A stretch of 64,000 bases of DNA. It comes from Pseudopithomyces maydicus. Taxonomy: Eukaryota; Ascomycota; Dothideomycetes; Pleosporales; Didymosphaeriaceae. Within the stretch, counting starts at the first letter, position 1. Each line of letters opens with the position of its first letter. Positions 1 through 9,807 of the stretch are shown here, one piece after another. The translations under genes and the position numbers were made by a program. Where the stretch lies: NCBI GenBank assembly GCA_026873275.1, contig JANTUC010000003.1, positions 2,790,001-2,854,000 of the forward strand, given 5' to 3'. The notes beneath the pieces are model-generated. The model saw only the letters and a program-made list of their open reading frames with translations, was not told where the DNA came from and did no database searches.

Positions 1-2099
1 TGGAGAACGGGTGCAAATTGGAGAAGGCGGTGGCTTGAGAAGGGCAAGCGTAGCACCGATGGTGCTTGGGTCTTCCTGGAAGGACGGACAGGGCCCTTGC
101 AAGCGGGCCTGGTTGATTGCTGGAATCGAGGGTCGTTGGAGGCGAACGGGGTTTGGTGTTAGCATGCATCTTTGACGCATTATGAGCTGGCAAACGCTTG
201 CTGCTCTGGCTTGCCGGGCCATCTGCGCCCTGGTCCTAATGCGGGCTGGGGCAAACGGCTGTTAGCTGTCTGGGATGCGAGTGAGCAGCACTCGCTGCTG
301 CGGAGATATGCTGGCGTCGGTCTAGGGCCTATGGCTCTGTTCGCCGCCATGCACGCCAGCGTCGTCGCCATCGACAAAAGCTTGGCGCGACCGGGGCCGG
401 CACAGGCGTTCCTGAAGACGTGACGCCGGGACCTTGGATGCGCAGTGCAGTGGGCGCAGGCTCCAGAGGTGAGCAGCGGGGTAAGGCGCGCCGGGTTCGC
501 GCACACGCTCTCACACATTACCCGCGCAGGGCCAGCGAGCCAGGCGCGGGCCGTCAGCAGCATCTAATATCTGGGGATATTGATGGAGGAGAGGTGCAGC
601 AGTTGATCGAGACGCCGGCGATCGACGGGGGCACAGAACAGAACAGACGATGGCAGCGGCAGCTACTCCCTCGATAGACCCTGCCGAGTGCCTTGTCGCG
701 CACAGTGCGCGGATGCAGACAGCAGCGAGGTTGCAGTGGAGCGCGCGGCAGGCGGAGGACGACGGCCATAGGCTGCGAGGATCAAGTGGGTGCGTGGATG
801 CGTGGATGCGTGGGTGCGTGGATAGGCGGACATGGACGCGGTGCGATGGCAGCAGCGCGGGTGGGTACAGACAGACATAGCAGGAGTGGCGCGTCTATAG
901 CAGCGGGCAGGGCTGCTATAGTCGACGGGTGGGCTGTATAGAGTATAGACAGACAGTATGGATGGATAGCATGGATGGATAGTACGGACGCTATAGACAC
1001 TCGACGGCCAGGAGCCATCCTGTGCGTGCCTGCTGCTTGGGCGAAAGCAGCAGGTACGCGCGGGCGGGGCAGGGCAAATTGGGGAGGAACGAACGAACCT
1101 CGGGCGGGGCGGGGCTTCCATGGCATGGCACGGCATCGCATCGCATCGCACTGTCGACGAGAAACACCAGCTGTCTGACGAGAAAGGCGGTGTGCACACG
1201 GCGACGGTGCTGGACTGGACTGGTTCCAACCGCCCCTCTCGACCTGCATGCCTACTTACAGTACTCTACAGTGCATTCCATCTACGTGTGAAGAGCGCCC
1301 TGTACCCCCCGCCCGTCGCGTCCGCATTTTTGAGTGAGACGCGAACGGACAACGTCGTCGAGGGCTTCGAATCGGCCTGCTTCCGCCCACTGACCCACCG
1401 GTTCATTCGCGCAATCCGGCCCTCCAACCACGGCCCAGACAGCCTTGCCAGACGTGCTGCGGCAGTACCCAGGGGTCGAGCCGGAGCGCTCCCGCCTGAA
1501 GGGGTCGAACTTGAGCCGTGTCTGTGTAACAATGCCCACGCAGCTTGAGTCCTCGCCGCGGGACCACCGATGCCTCGACTCCAGACCTCGACGCCGTGGA
1601 CCGTGGCACCAAGTCCGGTAGCACCGTAGCTGACCATTGCGTTGCAGAACGTGCTGGTCCCGTGGGACCATGTCTACGTCAGAACTGATCCGATCCCTTT
1701 GAGCAGTGAACTCTGAGTAGTCCGTCAATCTGACAATCCTCTCGAGCAGCAGACCTTTACTCCCCGTAATCTATCAATCCGAACATCCGCTCGTCCCCAA
1801 TCCAGACCTCCTCTCTATCCATCTAAATCCTGCTTGCCCGTGAAGCTGTTCGTATTGCCCTCCCACAACCTGCCCGCCATCCGCCATGTCTGGCTCTCCT
1901 CACTCCACTCCGAAGCCCTCGCATCTCCACGACCGACCACCATGCCTTTTCTTCTCGCTCCCATCTCCTCTCTGACCGCGCACCTCACACCGATAACTCC
2001 TCTCCACCACCAATCTCAAACCCCCATTTAGCCCCCACCCAATCCTGCATCCTGCCAGCAAACCCATCGTACCCATCGCATCGCATCGCATCAATCGCC
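1..2099. other. No gene recognised; short tandem repeats
   Basis: I see no conserved protein here; open frames are short and overlap on both strands without a consistent coding signal. The sequence holds several short tandem repeats: GTGCGTGGAT-type units at about 787-825, GGATGGATAG units at about 954-985, and pentamer arrays of GGCAT and CGCAT at about 1118-1150. From about 1800 onward the plus strand becomes markedly C-rich, which in this window goes with the 5' side of plus-strand genes, so the last 300 bases are probably promoter and leader of the Dabb gene. Confidence 0.6.
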
Positions 2100-3141
2100 A
2101 TGCCCCCCTCGTCCGCCTGACCCTCTTCAAAATCCCCGATCCAGCCATCCTCCAGCAAACAGCCCAAAAGTACGCTTCGCTGGCCCAGGACGCTGTAAAG
2201 GTGCGTGATCCATCCATCCATCCATTCCTTCCGCCTCCCTCCCCTCCCCTCCACGCTCTCGTCATCGTCACCACCATCGCCCTCGCCATCACGCATCAAT
2301 CCATGCACGCGCCCCCATGACAGCATCTCGTCTCGTCTCTCGCCTCTCGTCTATCCGCGCTCCAGCCCTCCCCGACCGTGCGAAACGCGCGCATGCCATG
2401 CCGTGGCATGGCATACGTACAGCTTCGCTGCAGGCTAGCGAACCTCATCACATGGCCCATCATACGTACATACATAGCACGCGCGCTACGACCCCACAGG
2501 CCGTCGCCTCGCCTAAACACACACTTACCTCCCCATACATACATATGTACAGACCCTACCTACCTAGGTACATATGTACACACGTAGTCATGTACCCTCC
2601 CACTGTTCCCCACTCGCCCTCCTTCCTCGTCTATATTTATCCGCCACAAGCGAACGCGCACACGCCATTGGGTGGCGGCTTGTCCTCCGCGGTTGCTGAC
2701 ATGCATGCCGTGCCGTGGGCGGGTCGGGCCTGCCTGGGTGATATGTGTGTATTTGTGCAATTGGGGTGGGCGATAGAGGGAGTTGGGGGACATGCATTAT
2801 TCGCACATACACACATCCATACACACATCCATACACACAGGCACATCCATACATAAAAACACATACATACATATAAACATACAGACACATAGAACGTGCA
2901 AGTTCATGACCATGCTAACGAGCCGCAGGATGGAAAACCGTACATCCAGATATCCGCAGGGCACGTCACGCACGAGGATCCGCGCTCGCGCGGGTACAAT
3001 TTCATGGCTAGGACGGTGTTTCTGAGCAGGGAGGACATGGATTATTACGACAGCGAGGACGCGGCGCACGGGGAGATCAAGGCGCTGTTGAAGGGGAAAG
3101 TGGAGGATGGGCCGCCGTTGGTGGTGTATATGGATGGGTAG
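2100..3141 (+). CDS. Stress-responsive A/B-barrel (Dabb) domain protein, two exons, probable frameshift
   Basis: Exon 1 is about 2100-2200 and exon 2 is 2929-3141 (stop TAG), giving about 104 residues, the usual length of a single Dabb domain. Seen: a start followed by VRLTLFKIPDP, then after the intron KPYIQISAG and a conserved tail ending PPLVVYMDG. The splice joins K to DGKPY in phase 0. Known: Dabb proteins are small dimeric alpha/beta barrels; fungal members are induced by stress or sit in metabolite pathways, but a reaction cannot be assigned here. Odd points: the ATG at 2100 is out of frame with the conserved stretch because the C run at 2103-2108 has six Cs where seven would give a continuous frame. 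The intron is 728 nt, about ten times the local norm, and is filled with microsatellites. An upstream start exon is an alternative to the frameshift. Confidence 0.72.
2806..2895. repeat. ACATCCAT/ACATAC microsatellite inside the Dabb intron
   Basis: Repeated ACACATCCAT units pass into ACATACAT units. Related TACATACATATG and GTACATATGTACAC stretches lie at about 2535-2585, also within the same intron. Confidence 0.85.
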
Positions 3142-3313
3142 AATGTATACATAGACGGGGACATGACCAATCAATGTTTGTGTGCGTGTAGCACATAAGT
3201 ATACGTTTGTATTCGTTTGTATTCGTTGGGGTTAAGCAGTCCAATCCGTATCTCTGAGTCGAAAGTGGCGGCTACAAGCAGGTGAAAGGCATGCATTGCT
3301 CGGAGTAATGTAC

Positions 3314-4837
3314 TCAAAAGCCCTGCTTGGCCTCGAAGAACGTCCGGCTATCGTGAGCCGCTTGAAAGGGAATAACGAATACAGGATGCACCTCGTTGAT
3401 CTCGTCATTCTGGTCCCAGATCTTCGAGTCGGGGTAAGCTGAGGCCGTGGTCCACTGATAAGGAGCATCCAGATTGCCTGTGAGCCTGGCCCCGTCGTTA
3501 TAGGCGTACACATGCTGGGTAGCGCTTAAGCCAGCCAGATTGTAGCAGCTGTGGTACGCATCCGGTCTTTTCCCGGGCTTATCTACCAGCCCTCCCTTCG
3601 CAAACTGCGCCGCAGAGAGTATGTAACGTGCGAGCGCGTCGCGGTTCCATAGGCTCTGCGCCTGTGGAGTCGTGGCTGCTTCGACGATGGCCCAGCAGCC
3701 GCCCACCCAATGCGAATAACATCCGTCAACGAGCTTGTTAGTCCGACCGTTGTAGCCGCCCTCTGGCGCGCACTGCCGTGCCGAAAGCCAGTGCAAGAGA
3801 CGTGGCATGTCGAGATATTTGTTCAGGGTCTCCCTCGGTGGGCCAAGGATCGCCAACGCACCCAGTCCGCAGAAGGCATATGCACCATGCGCTTCGTTGC
3901 CAGGCGCGGCGGAGATGCCACCGTCGAAAGCCTGGCAGCGGCCTATCCACGAGCCGAGGTTATCCAGGAAACTGGTCAACCCCTGCTTCCTGGCCGGTGC
4001 ATCGGGCGGCAATTCCAGAGGGATGTTGAGGAGGGAGAGGACAATAAGCGCGCAGTATGCTCCACGGATATCCTCTTCGCCGCCGGTCGTCATGTTGAAG
4101 CCGCCGTCGGACTGCTTCAGCTGACCTAGGAAGTGCCAGAGGTTCTTGCGGTCGATCGACTCGTACGCCTTTTCACCACCGACCATGACGATGGAGAGCA
4201 CCGCTGCATATGTGGCAGCTAGGTGCGGAAGATGGCCGTAGTTGCCACCATAGCCACCAGCCGGATATTGGGCCAAAGAGAAAGTATGAATGACTCTGAG
4301 AGAGGTCAGACGACAAGGAAATATAAATACGAACGTTGAAGTAGGATAAGACAAGAGATGAGGCGAGCGAAAAGCCTACCTTTCACGGAACTCTGATATG
4401 TTGTAGCCCAAGGCGCTCAGTCCCTGCAAGCTCCAGTATACAAGCCATGGCCTCGATGCATCCATCATGGCGAAAGGCGCCGGGTAGTCTCCCAACGCCT
4501 TTTTGAGAAACTTGACATGTTTTTCCTTTTGCAGATGCGGGATGCCAAAGATATTCAGCGGGAAGTCGTTGGGATTGCCTTCCAGGAACGGCAGCACAGC
4601 TTCCAGCGTCTCGTCTTGGACCTCGGATGAATCGGTCTTGAACTTATCCACAATCGGGATCCTGACGCTCTCGAGGTACGCCATGTTCGCCTGCTCTTCC
4701 TTGGTCACGGTGCCTACGTCTTCGTAGTCGTCGTCTGAGTCGGGCAGCTCCGCGACGCGCAGCTTGTCATCAAGGATCTCCTCGAGCCGAGACGATGGCG
4801 ATGGGTCCTGGGAGGACGCAGGGCGCGAGCCTGCCAT
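3314..4837 (-). CDS. RAM1: Protein farnesyltransferase subunit beta
   Basis: Two exons: 4837-4380 and 4295-3314, with an 84-nt GT-AG intron, encoding 479 residues. It is the catalytic beta subunit that, with the alpha subunit, attaches farnesyl to CaaX-box cysteines (Ras, Rho, a-factor) in the cytosol. Seen: prenyltransferase repeats with QSDGGF, CQAFDGGI and GGYNGRTNKLVDGCYSHW, then DAYHSCYNLAGLS. The Asp and Cys of VDGCY and the His of DAYHS match the three zinc ligands of the family. The tail VHPVFVIPF also fits fungal beta subunits. I chose the ATG at 4837 (MAGSRPASS); an in-frame ATG 25 codons upstream exists, but its extension is not conserved-looking. The gene reads cleanly without frameshifts. 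Its start lies 368 bases from the 3' end of the cupin gene on the same strand. Confidence 0.95.
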
Positions 4838-5205
4838 TTTGTTCCCTGGGTGTTCCCTTTGTGGATATGCGGATCTGTGTGTGCAGAACAATGGAGGCTC
4901 GGTACGAAGCACTAGTATTGTTTGCGATACCCCGCTACCGAAAGAAGAAGCTCATCATAGGTCAGTCAGTCAGTCACGCATTGCCTGGAGATGGACCAGG
5001 TGCAAGCTGCCAGGTCTTGTTGACACTGTGCACCGCTATACAAGAGTCGCGAAGTGTAGGGCTGGAGCGTGAGGTGCTGGTTCAAATTGGGAGGTAGCGG
5101 CTTGGCGAACTGGGTCTCGTCTGGATGCCATGCCGCACTGCAGTGCAGCTCCCACACGGCCATTGCATTTGCTACGGTACATGCTACTGAGGGCCACAGC
5201 ACTCC
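4838..5205. promoter_or_regulatory. Intergenic, RAM1 promoter side
   Basis: This spacer lies between RAM1 (start at 4837) and the stop of the cupin gene, both on the minus strand. It must hold the RAM1 promoter and the cupin 3' end. A short GTCA array is visible at about 4960-4975; no clear TATA element was seen. Confidence 0.4.
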
Positions 5206-5760
5206 CTACTCGGACGCCTTTACGCCCGGCATCTCGTCCAGCTCCTCGCCCAGCTTCTGCCCTGCAATGGCCAGCGGCTTGCTCTCCACCAGCACGAATA
5301 TCATGCGGCACCACTTGTTAGGGTCCCTGTTGATCCATTGATGCATCGTCCCCCGCTGAATCGCAACGTCGCCGACCTTCATTGTGCGCTGCTCCCCGCT
5401 GTCCAACAGCAGATCGACCTCGCCCTCCAACACGATGCCGTAGTCTAAGCTGACGGTGCGATGCATGGTGCACTTCATGCCTGGGGGGATGTCCACATGG
5501 CGCAGGACGTTACCGCCTGAGATGCTGAGGCCGGGCGCACTCTTCAAGTAGCGGTCATACACGCCAAAGTCCTCGTCGTTCTCCATGCTGACCGGCAGGC
5601 CCTTTGTGGTGTAGCTGAGGCCGAACGCGATGCCATCAGGGTTGGGAACCATGTTCGTCTCCTCGCCGAATCGCTCTTCGAACACCGCTTTGCCATCGTC
5701 TCTGTGCGTCGTGATGAATCGCTTAGGCGGCGTGCGCTGCTCCGACTCTTGGGCAATCAT
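5206..5760 (-). CDS. Small cupin-domain protein
   Basis: Single exon of 184 residues. Seen: a C-terminal cupin_2 fold with the two expected blocks. The first is PPGMKCTMHRTVSLDYGIVLEGEVDLLLDSG, quoted here only by its key residues: MHRTVSLDYG then EGEV. The second is VGDVAIQRGTMHQWINR, whose GTMHQW carries the expected metal-binding His. The N-terminal 60 residues (FITTHRDDGKAVFEE) match the fungal family in which the cupin follows a small strand-rich leader. Known: these proteins are found widely in ascomycetes, sometimes in polyketide clusters, but most have no assigned reaction. No cluster genes flank it here (RAM1 on one side, an MFS transporter on the other), so I infer no pathway. The frame is intact. 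Confidence 0.88.
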   Translation of the reverse strand: MIAQESEQRTPPKRFITTHRDDGKAVFEERFGEETNMVPNPDGIAFGLSYTTKGLPVSMENDEDFGVYDRYLKSAPGLSISGGNVLRHVDIPPGMKCTMHRTVSLDYGIVLEGEVDLLLDSGEQRTMKVGDVAIQRGTMHQWINRDPNKWCRMIFVLVESKPLAIAGQKLGEELDEMPGVKASE

Positions 5761-6442
5761 GGTTGGCGGTGTGAGCTTTGCGTGGCTTTAATATGATCGG
5801 TAGAGGATGGCTGCAGCTATTTGCAGGCAGCTGGGGCGGATACGGATATATTGATAACCATGCTCCGATGCTGTGAGCTTTATAACAGCCATCGCTTGAC
5901 CCGATAGTGTACATCCAACCACACCGCAAGTGAGGAGCCGAAGCCCGAAGCCCGATCTCGCAGACCGTCATCCAGCTTCTCTCTCTTACATAAACCACAT
6001 CACGTGAGGTACATCCAGCTGGAGGGTAGATCTGCTCATCCTTTCAGAGCTCCTATCCGCGGCCGATTTTGAGATCAGACAATGCGTGGTTCACCAAACA
6101 CGCGGGAACCAGTCGGCGTTGTCCGCCGGGAATGTGATCTGTACCCCGCCCAAAAGCAACGAACAGGGCAAGTAAGCACGCGAGCGATTGCTGTATCGCG
6201 AAGGAACCGGCCGAATGTACATTATATATCAAGCAAGAATATACAAGTTTCAGGTCATATTTTCCATGGGTGTTCCAGAGACCTTTGTCCTCGCTGTCTA
6301 TTCAATACTCCTCTAAATTTGTATGCCAATCGCTCCCCAAAGCAACTCAACACTACAAACTGATAAAGCGCGTGACGTCAACCACGAAAACTCATCTTGC
6401 GATCAACTTTGAAAGAGCTGGGACCATTTGGGGTAGAGTGTC
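5761..6442. promoter_or_regulatory. Divergent promoter region between the cupin and MFS genes
   Basis: The cupin gene leaves to the left and the transporter to the right, so these 680 bases must contain both promoters. An AT-rich patch at 6221-6260 (TACATTATATATCAAGC) lies about 200 bases upstream of the transporter start and could act as its TATA region. No gene was seen. Confidence 0.4.
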
Positions 6443-8011
6443 ATGGCACAAATACAACAGGGTATCGAGCTATCAAGCATTCACTCTCAAAGTAACCCAT
6501 CATCTGTAATCGACCGCGAAGCAACATGGCACAATGCGACGGACACAGAGATTGAACAACCTGACTTGCCACCAACCGACACAGGTCGCAGTGCATGGCT
6601 CGTTTTGGCCGGCTGCTCCCTGATTCAGGTACCAGTCTGGGGTACATTTTCCCACCAACTAGTAGAAAAATAGACATCGTATTGACAACACCATAGGCTT
6701 CTCCTGTGCATTCGGTGTCTTCCAAGAATACTACACCAGCCACAGCGATGAGCTCAAGGGCGGAGCAGGCAACGTAGCTACCATCGGAACGACCGTGACT
6801 GTAAGCCTTCAGTTTCACCAACGCCCGGCATATCTATGTCGATAACCATCAATCATGTTAACTCTCCAGGGTGTAATGTACCTCATGTCCCCCTTCACCT
6901 TCTTCCTCCTCACGCGGTGGCCCTACCTCCGCCGCTGGTTCGGCCCCATCGGGCTCTTCCTCACCTTCGCCGGGTTCCTCCTCTCCTCCTTCTGTACGTC
7001 TGTCTGGCAGCTCGTCGTCACGCAAGGCGTCATCACGGCTCTGGGCTGTGGCCTCCTATTCACGCCAACCACGCTCTATCTTGACGAGTGGTGGATCTCG
7101 AGAAAGGGCCTCGCGTACGGCATCATGTGGGCTGGGAAATCTGCAACGGGGGTCGCACTCCCGTTTGCGGCGAATGCATCGCTTGTGCGGTTTGGGCCTG
7201 AGATTACGCTTCGTGCTTGGAGTGTTCTGACTGTAAGCCATACTCATCTCTTCCTTCTCCCCTTTTCCCTCTTCCCTCTCCCCAATCCCTCTCCAAAGCA
7301 CGATCTAAACTTAACCCCTACCCAGATCCTCCTCTCCGCCCCCTCCTCTACACCCTCAAACCCCGCATCCCCCTCCCCCCACCACCTCCCCCGCCCCATC
7401 TCCACCTCCTTCCTCCGCCTCCCCCTCTTCTGGGCCCTCATGACAGGCAACATCCTCCAATCCCTCGGCTACTTCCTGCCCTACGCCTACATCTCCAGCT
7501 ACACCGTGTCGACGCTGCACCTCAGCCCCACCCTGGGCACCCTGGTCCTCGCCCTCATAAACACGACCTCCATCCCCGGCGGCATCTTCCTGGGTGCGCT
7601 CTCCGACCGCTCCGGCGCCGCGCCCACGATTCTCGTATCCACGCTGGGCTCCGCGCTGGCGGTCTTCTTCCTCTGGGGATTCGCGGGCGAGATTGGGGTC
7701 GTGGCTGGGTTCGCGCTGACGTATGGGTTTTTTGCTGGGGGTTTAGTAGTACGTGGAGTGGGGTTGTGCAGGAGGTAGGAGGGAGGTGTGCGGGGGTGGA
7801 GACGGGGTTGTTGTTTGGGTTGTTGGCTGGGGGGAGGGGCGTGGGGAATGTGGTGAGTGGGCCGTTGAGTGGGGCATTGGTTGTTAAGGAGGGGTGGTTG
7901 GGAGGGAACAGGGAGTGGGGGTTTGGGGGAGAGTATGGGGGGATCATTTTGTGGACGGGGGCGACGGCTGTGTTGGGGGGCTGGGGGGCGGTGGGGAGGT
8001 GGTGTAGGTGA
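6443..8011 (+). CDS. MFS monocarboxylate-type transporter, one frameshift
   Basis: Exons 6443-6641, 6697-6800, 6870-7232 and 7326-8011; all junctions are GT-AG and in phase, giving about 450 residues. Seen: an N-terminal hydrophilic head, then FGVFQEYYTSH at the first loop, a second-block FLTFAGFLLSSF, DEWWISRKGLAYGIMWAG, a long central loop, and C-terminal FSSTWSG and GGIILWTGATAVLGGW. These match the fungal MCT family (Mch-like) with 12 membrane spans. Substrate is unknown; fungal relatives move carboxylates or riboflavin, and many are orphans. Odd: between FFAGG and FSSTWSG the frame slips by one base in the G run at 7737-7741 (five Gs, six expected), so as written the protein would end early. 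Composition also flips at about 7690 from C-ending to G-ending codons, and the G-rich strand continues to about 8130. Confidence 0.85.
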
Positions 8012-8634
8012 AGGGGGTATGAGTGAGGTGAATTGGAGGGTAGGGTGTGCGGTTTGGATTGGGGGAGGGTGGATGTCGGTTAAGGGGTTTTTTAGGGGGT
8101 GTAGTGGTGGTCGGTTTGGCAAGAATGTGGTGTTTGGGGTTGACATTTTTATTTTATTTTATTTTTTATGAAAGGACTAACCATTACCGTACAATATAAA
8201 GACTCTAGAGTCCGAATAGACCTACTGAATCATCTTTTAAGCTTTCAGGATGAAGATTCCTCTTTGAGTTGTTTTCCCCCTTGTTTCATACTTCTTCACA
8301 TATATCGGTTTTCCATAAGCCCCCTACATTTTTTTGTGAGCCAACAGTACCTTCATATGTTTGCCACCCCTCCCTATCGTTATCATCATACTCTAGTCTA
8401 CTTGCAGACTCAGCGTGTGTACCACATCGTTTCTCGCCCTGCTCTTGACGGCCCCCACTGTCATATACTGTCCTTCTTTCGATAGTATCAAGCGGCGCTC
8501 CTCCGCAAATACACGCCAGCTTCACATACAACCTTCGTTGCTTTCGTAGGGCCGCTTTATATAACTGCCTCCTCGTGTCTTGATAAAAATTCATAGCGAA
8601 CCGTTCTGAAAGCGGATTGAGAACACGAAAGTGT
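8012..8634. other. Intergenic: G-rich then AT-rich 3' flanks
   Basis: Two genes converge here. The first 120 bases continue the G-rich plus strand of the MFS gene; after a T-rich run (about 8145-8168) the composition changes abruptly to AT-rich sequence. Minus-strand open frames up to 118 codons downstream of the coiled-coil gene look like 3' UTR; none is conserved-looking. Confidence 0.45.
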
Positions 8635-9807
8635 TCAAACACCTTCTTTGTAAACCATTTCCATAACTGTCCGAATACCCGTTGTACCGTAATCTTTAAT
8701 TTCTACCTCAGAATCGTACTGTTCAAAATCAAATTCGTCACGGAACCATCCCTGCGCTCGACACCGTGAGAGCCCCGCATCAACGATCCTGATGATCCTC
8801 TTTCGCACACGCCTTTCTGTTTGAGCAGCTTCGTCTACAGGTTCAAATCGAGTACGTACGTTTGGGTTCTTTTCTTCTAGTGATAACTGACTTGATGGCC
8901 CGCTGCCAGGGTCTAGACTTTCGCCGAGGGAGCGTTGGTAGGCTTGTGCTGATGAAGCATTGGATAAAGGGGAAAGGGGTGGAGTGGTTATGGGAACTTG
9001 GGAGGTATCCTTCCTTGCAGGCACAATTTCGTAATTTGACCGTCTCGTGGGCTTTCCCAAAGGATTTGTTGCATAGAGACTATTTGCCACCAGCGTCTTG
9101 ATAGAAGAAATCTCTTCCATGAGATCTTGCTGGCCCAACTTTTCCCGCTCAAGCTTTTTCGTTTGCAGCCTGGTTGTAAACATTTGGCGTTGCTGGGCCA
9201 TTATTTTGGTGGCTAGTCCTGCGTTTTGGCGCTGCAAAGCAGCTTTCTGAAGATCCAGAGCGGCGATCCTATTTTCGGCGCGGTGGAGGGAAGCTTTCTG
9301 ATCTTTATTGGTGAATCTCAAAGTACTGATGAGAATTTCTTGTTTGATATCTTTTGTTTTCACCTGCTCATGGTCGAGTCGTAGCTGTTCATTATCCATT
9401 CGTAGCTGTTCACAATCCAGTCGTAGCTGCTCATTGGCGAGGTTTGCTTGTTCCAGTTCATCCAGAAGCTCGTTAAGTCGATCTTGCTGAGCTCTAATAC
9501 GGTGGCTATTCCGCTCTAATGCAGCGTTCAAATGCATTCTCTGCTCTTTTAGCGGCATCTCCCATTGATCCGATACGAATATGAACGGGAGTCCCAAAAA
9601 TTTGTCGAGAATATCTCTCCACGTGAAATATGGACGGTAGACGGGTGCATCTTTAGGTCGATTGGGCCAAAGGTATGGGTACATCCCAGCTACATGATCG
9701 GAAAACTCCACTGCACCAGATGATGTACGCTGGATCAGGTCGCTAAACATGCTGATGGTGAATGTCGCCCAGATGGTGAACTGTGCCCATGCGTTGATGC
9801 GCTGCAT
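8635..9807 (-). CDS. Hypothetical coiled-coil protein
   Basis: Single open frame of 390 residues starting MQRINAWAQFTIW. I do not recognise the family. Seen: an N-terminal segment rich in aromatic residues (about 1-80, with YPYLWPNRP and PYFTWRDILDKFLGLPFIF), a long predicted coiled coil (about 85-235), a Ser/Pro-rich linker (about 255-310) and a charged C terminus (FRDEFDFEQYDSEVEIKDYG). Inside the coil a near-perfect heptad repeats three times: EQLRLDC, EQLRMDN, EQLRLDH (about residues 126-148). A stop lies just upstream of the ATG in frame. There is no signal peptide. A nuclear or cytoskeletal scaffold is possible, but nothing in the sequence decides this. No frameshift is evident. Confidence 0.6.
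   Translation of the reverse strand: MQRINAWAQFTIWATFTISMFSDLIQRTSSGAVEFSDHVAGMYPYLWPNRPKDAPVYRPYFTWRDILDKFLGLPFIFVSDQWEMPLKEQRMHLNAALERNSHRIRAQQDRLNELLDELEQANLANEQLRLDCEQLRMDNEQLRLDHEQVKTKDIKQEILISTLRFTNKDQKASLHRAENRIAALDLQKAALQRQNAGLATKIMAQQRQMFTTRLQTKKLEREKLGQQDLMEEISSIKTLVANSLYATNPLGKPTRRSNYEIVPARKDTSQVPITTPPLSPLSNASSAQAYQRSLGESLDPGSGPSSQLSLEEKNPNVRTRFEPVDEAAQTERRVRKRIIRIVDAGLSRCRAQGWFRDEFDFEQYDSEVEIKDYGTTGIRTVMEMVYKEGV

Noticed and set aside
2806..2895. CRISPR-like spaced repeats
   Set aside because: These are simple microsatellites without unique spacers, in a eukaryotic genome.
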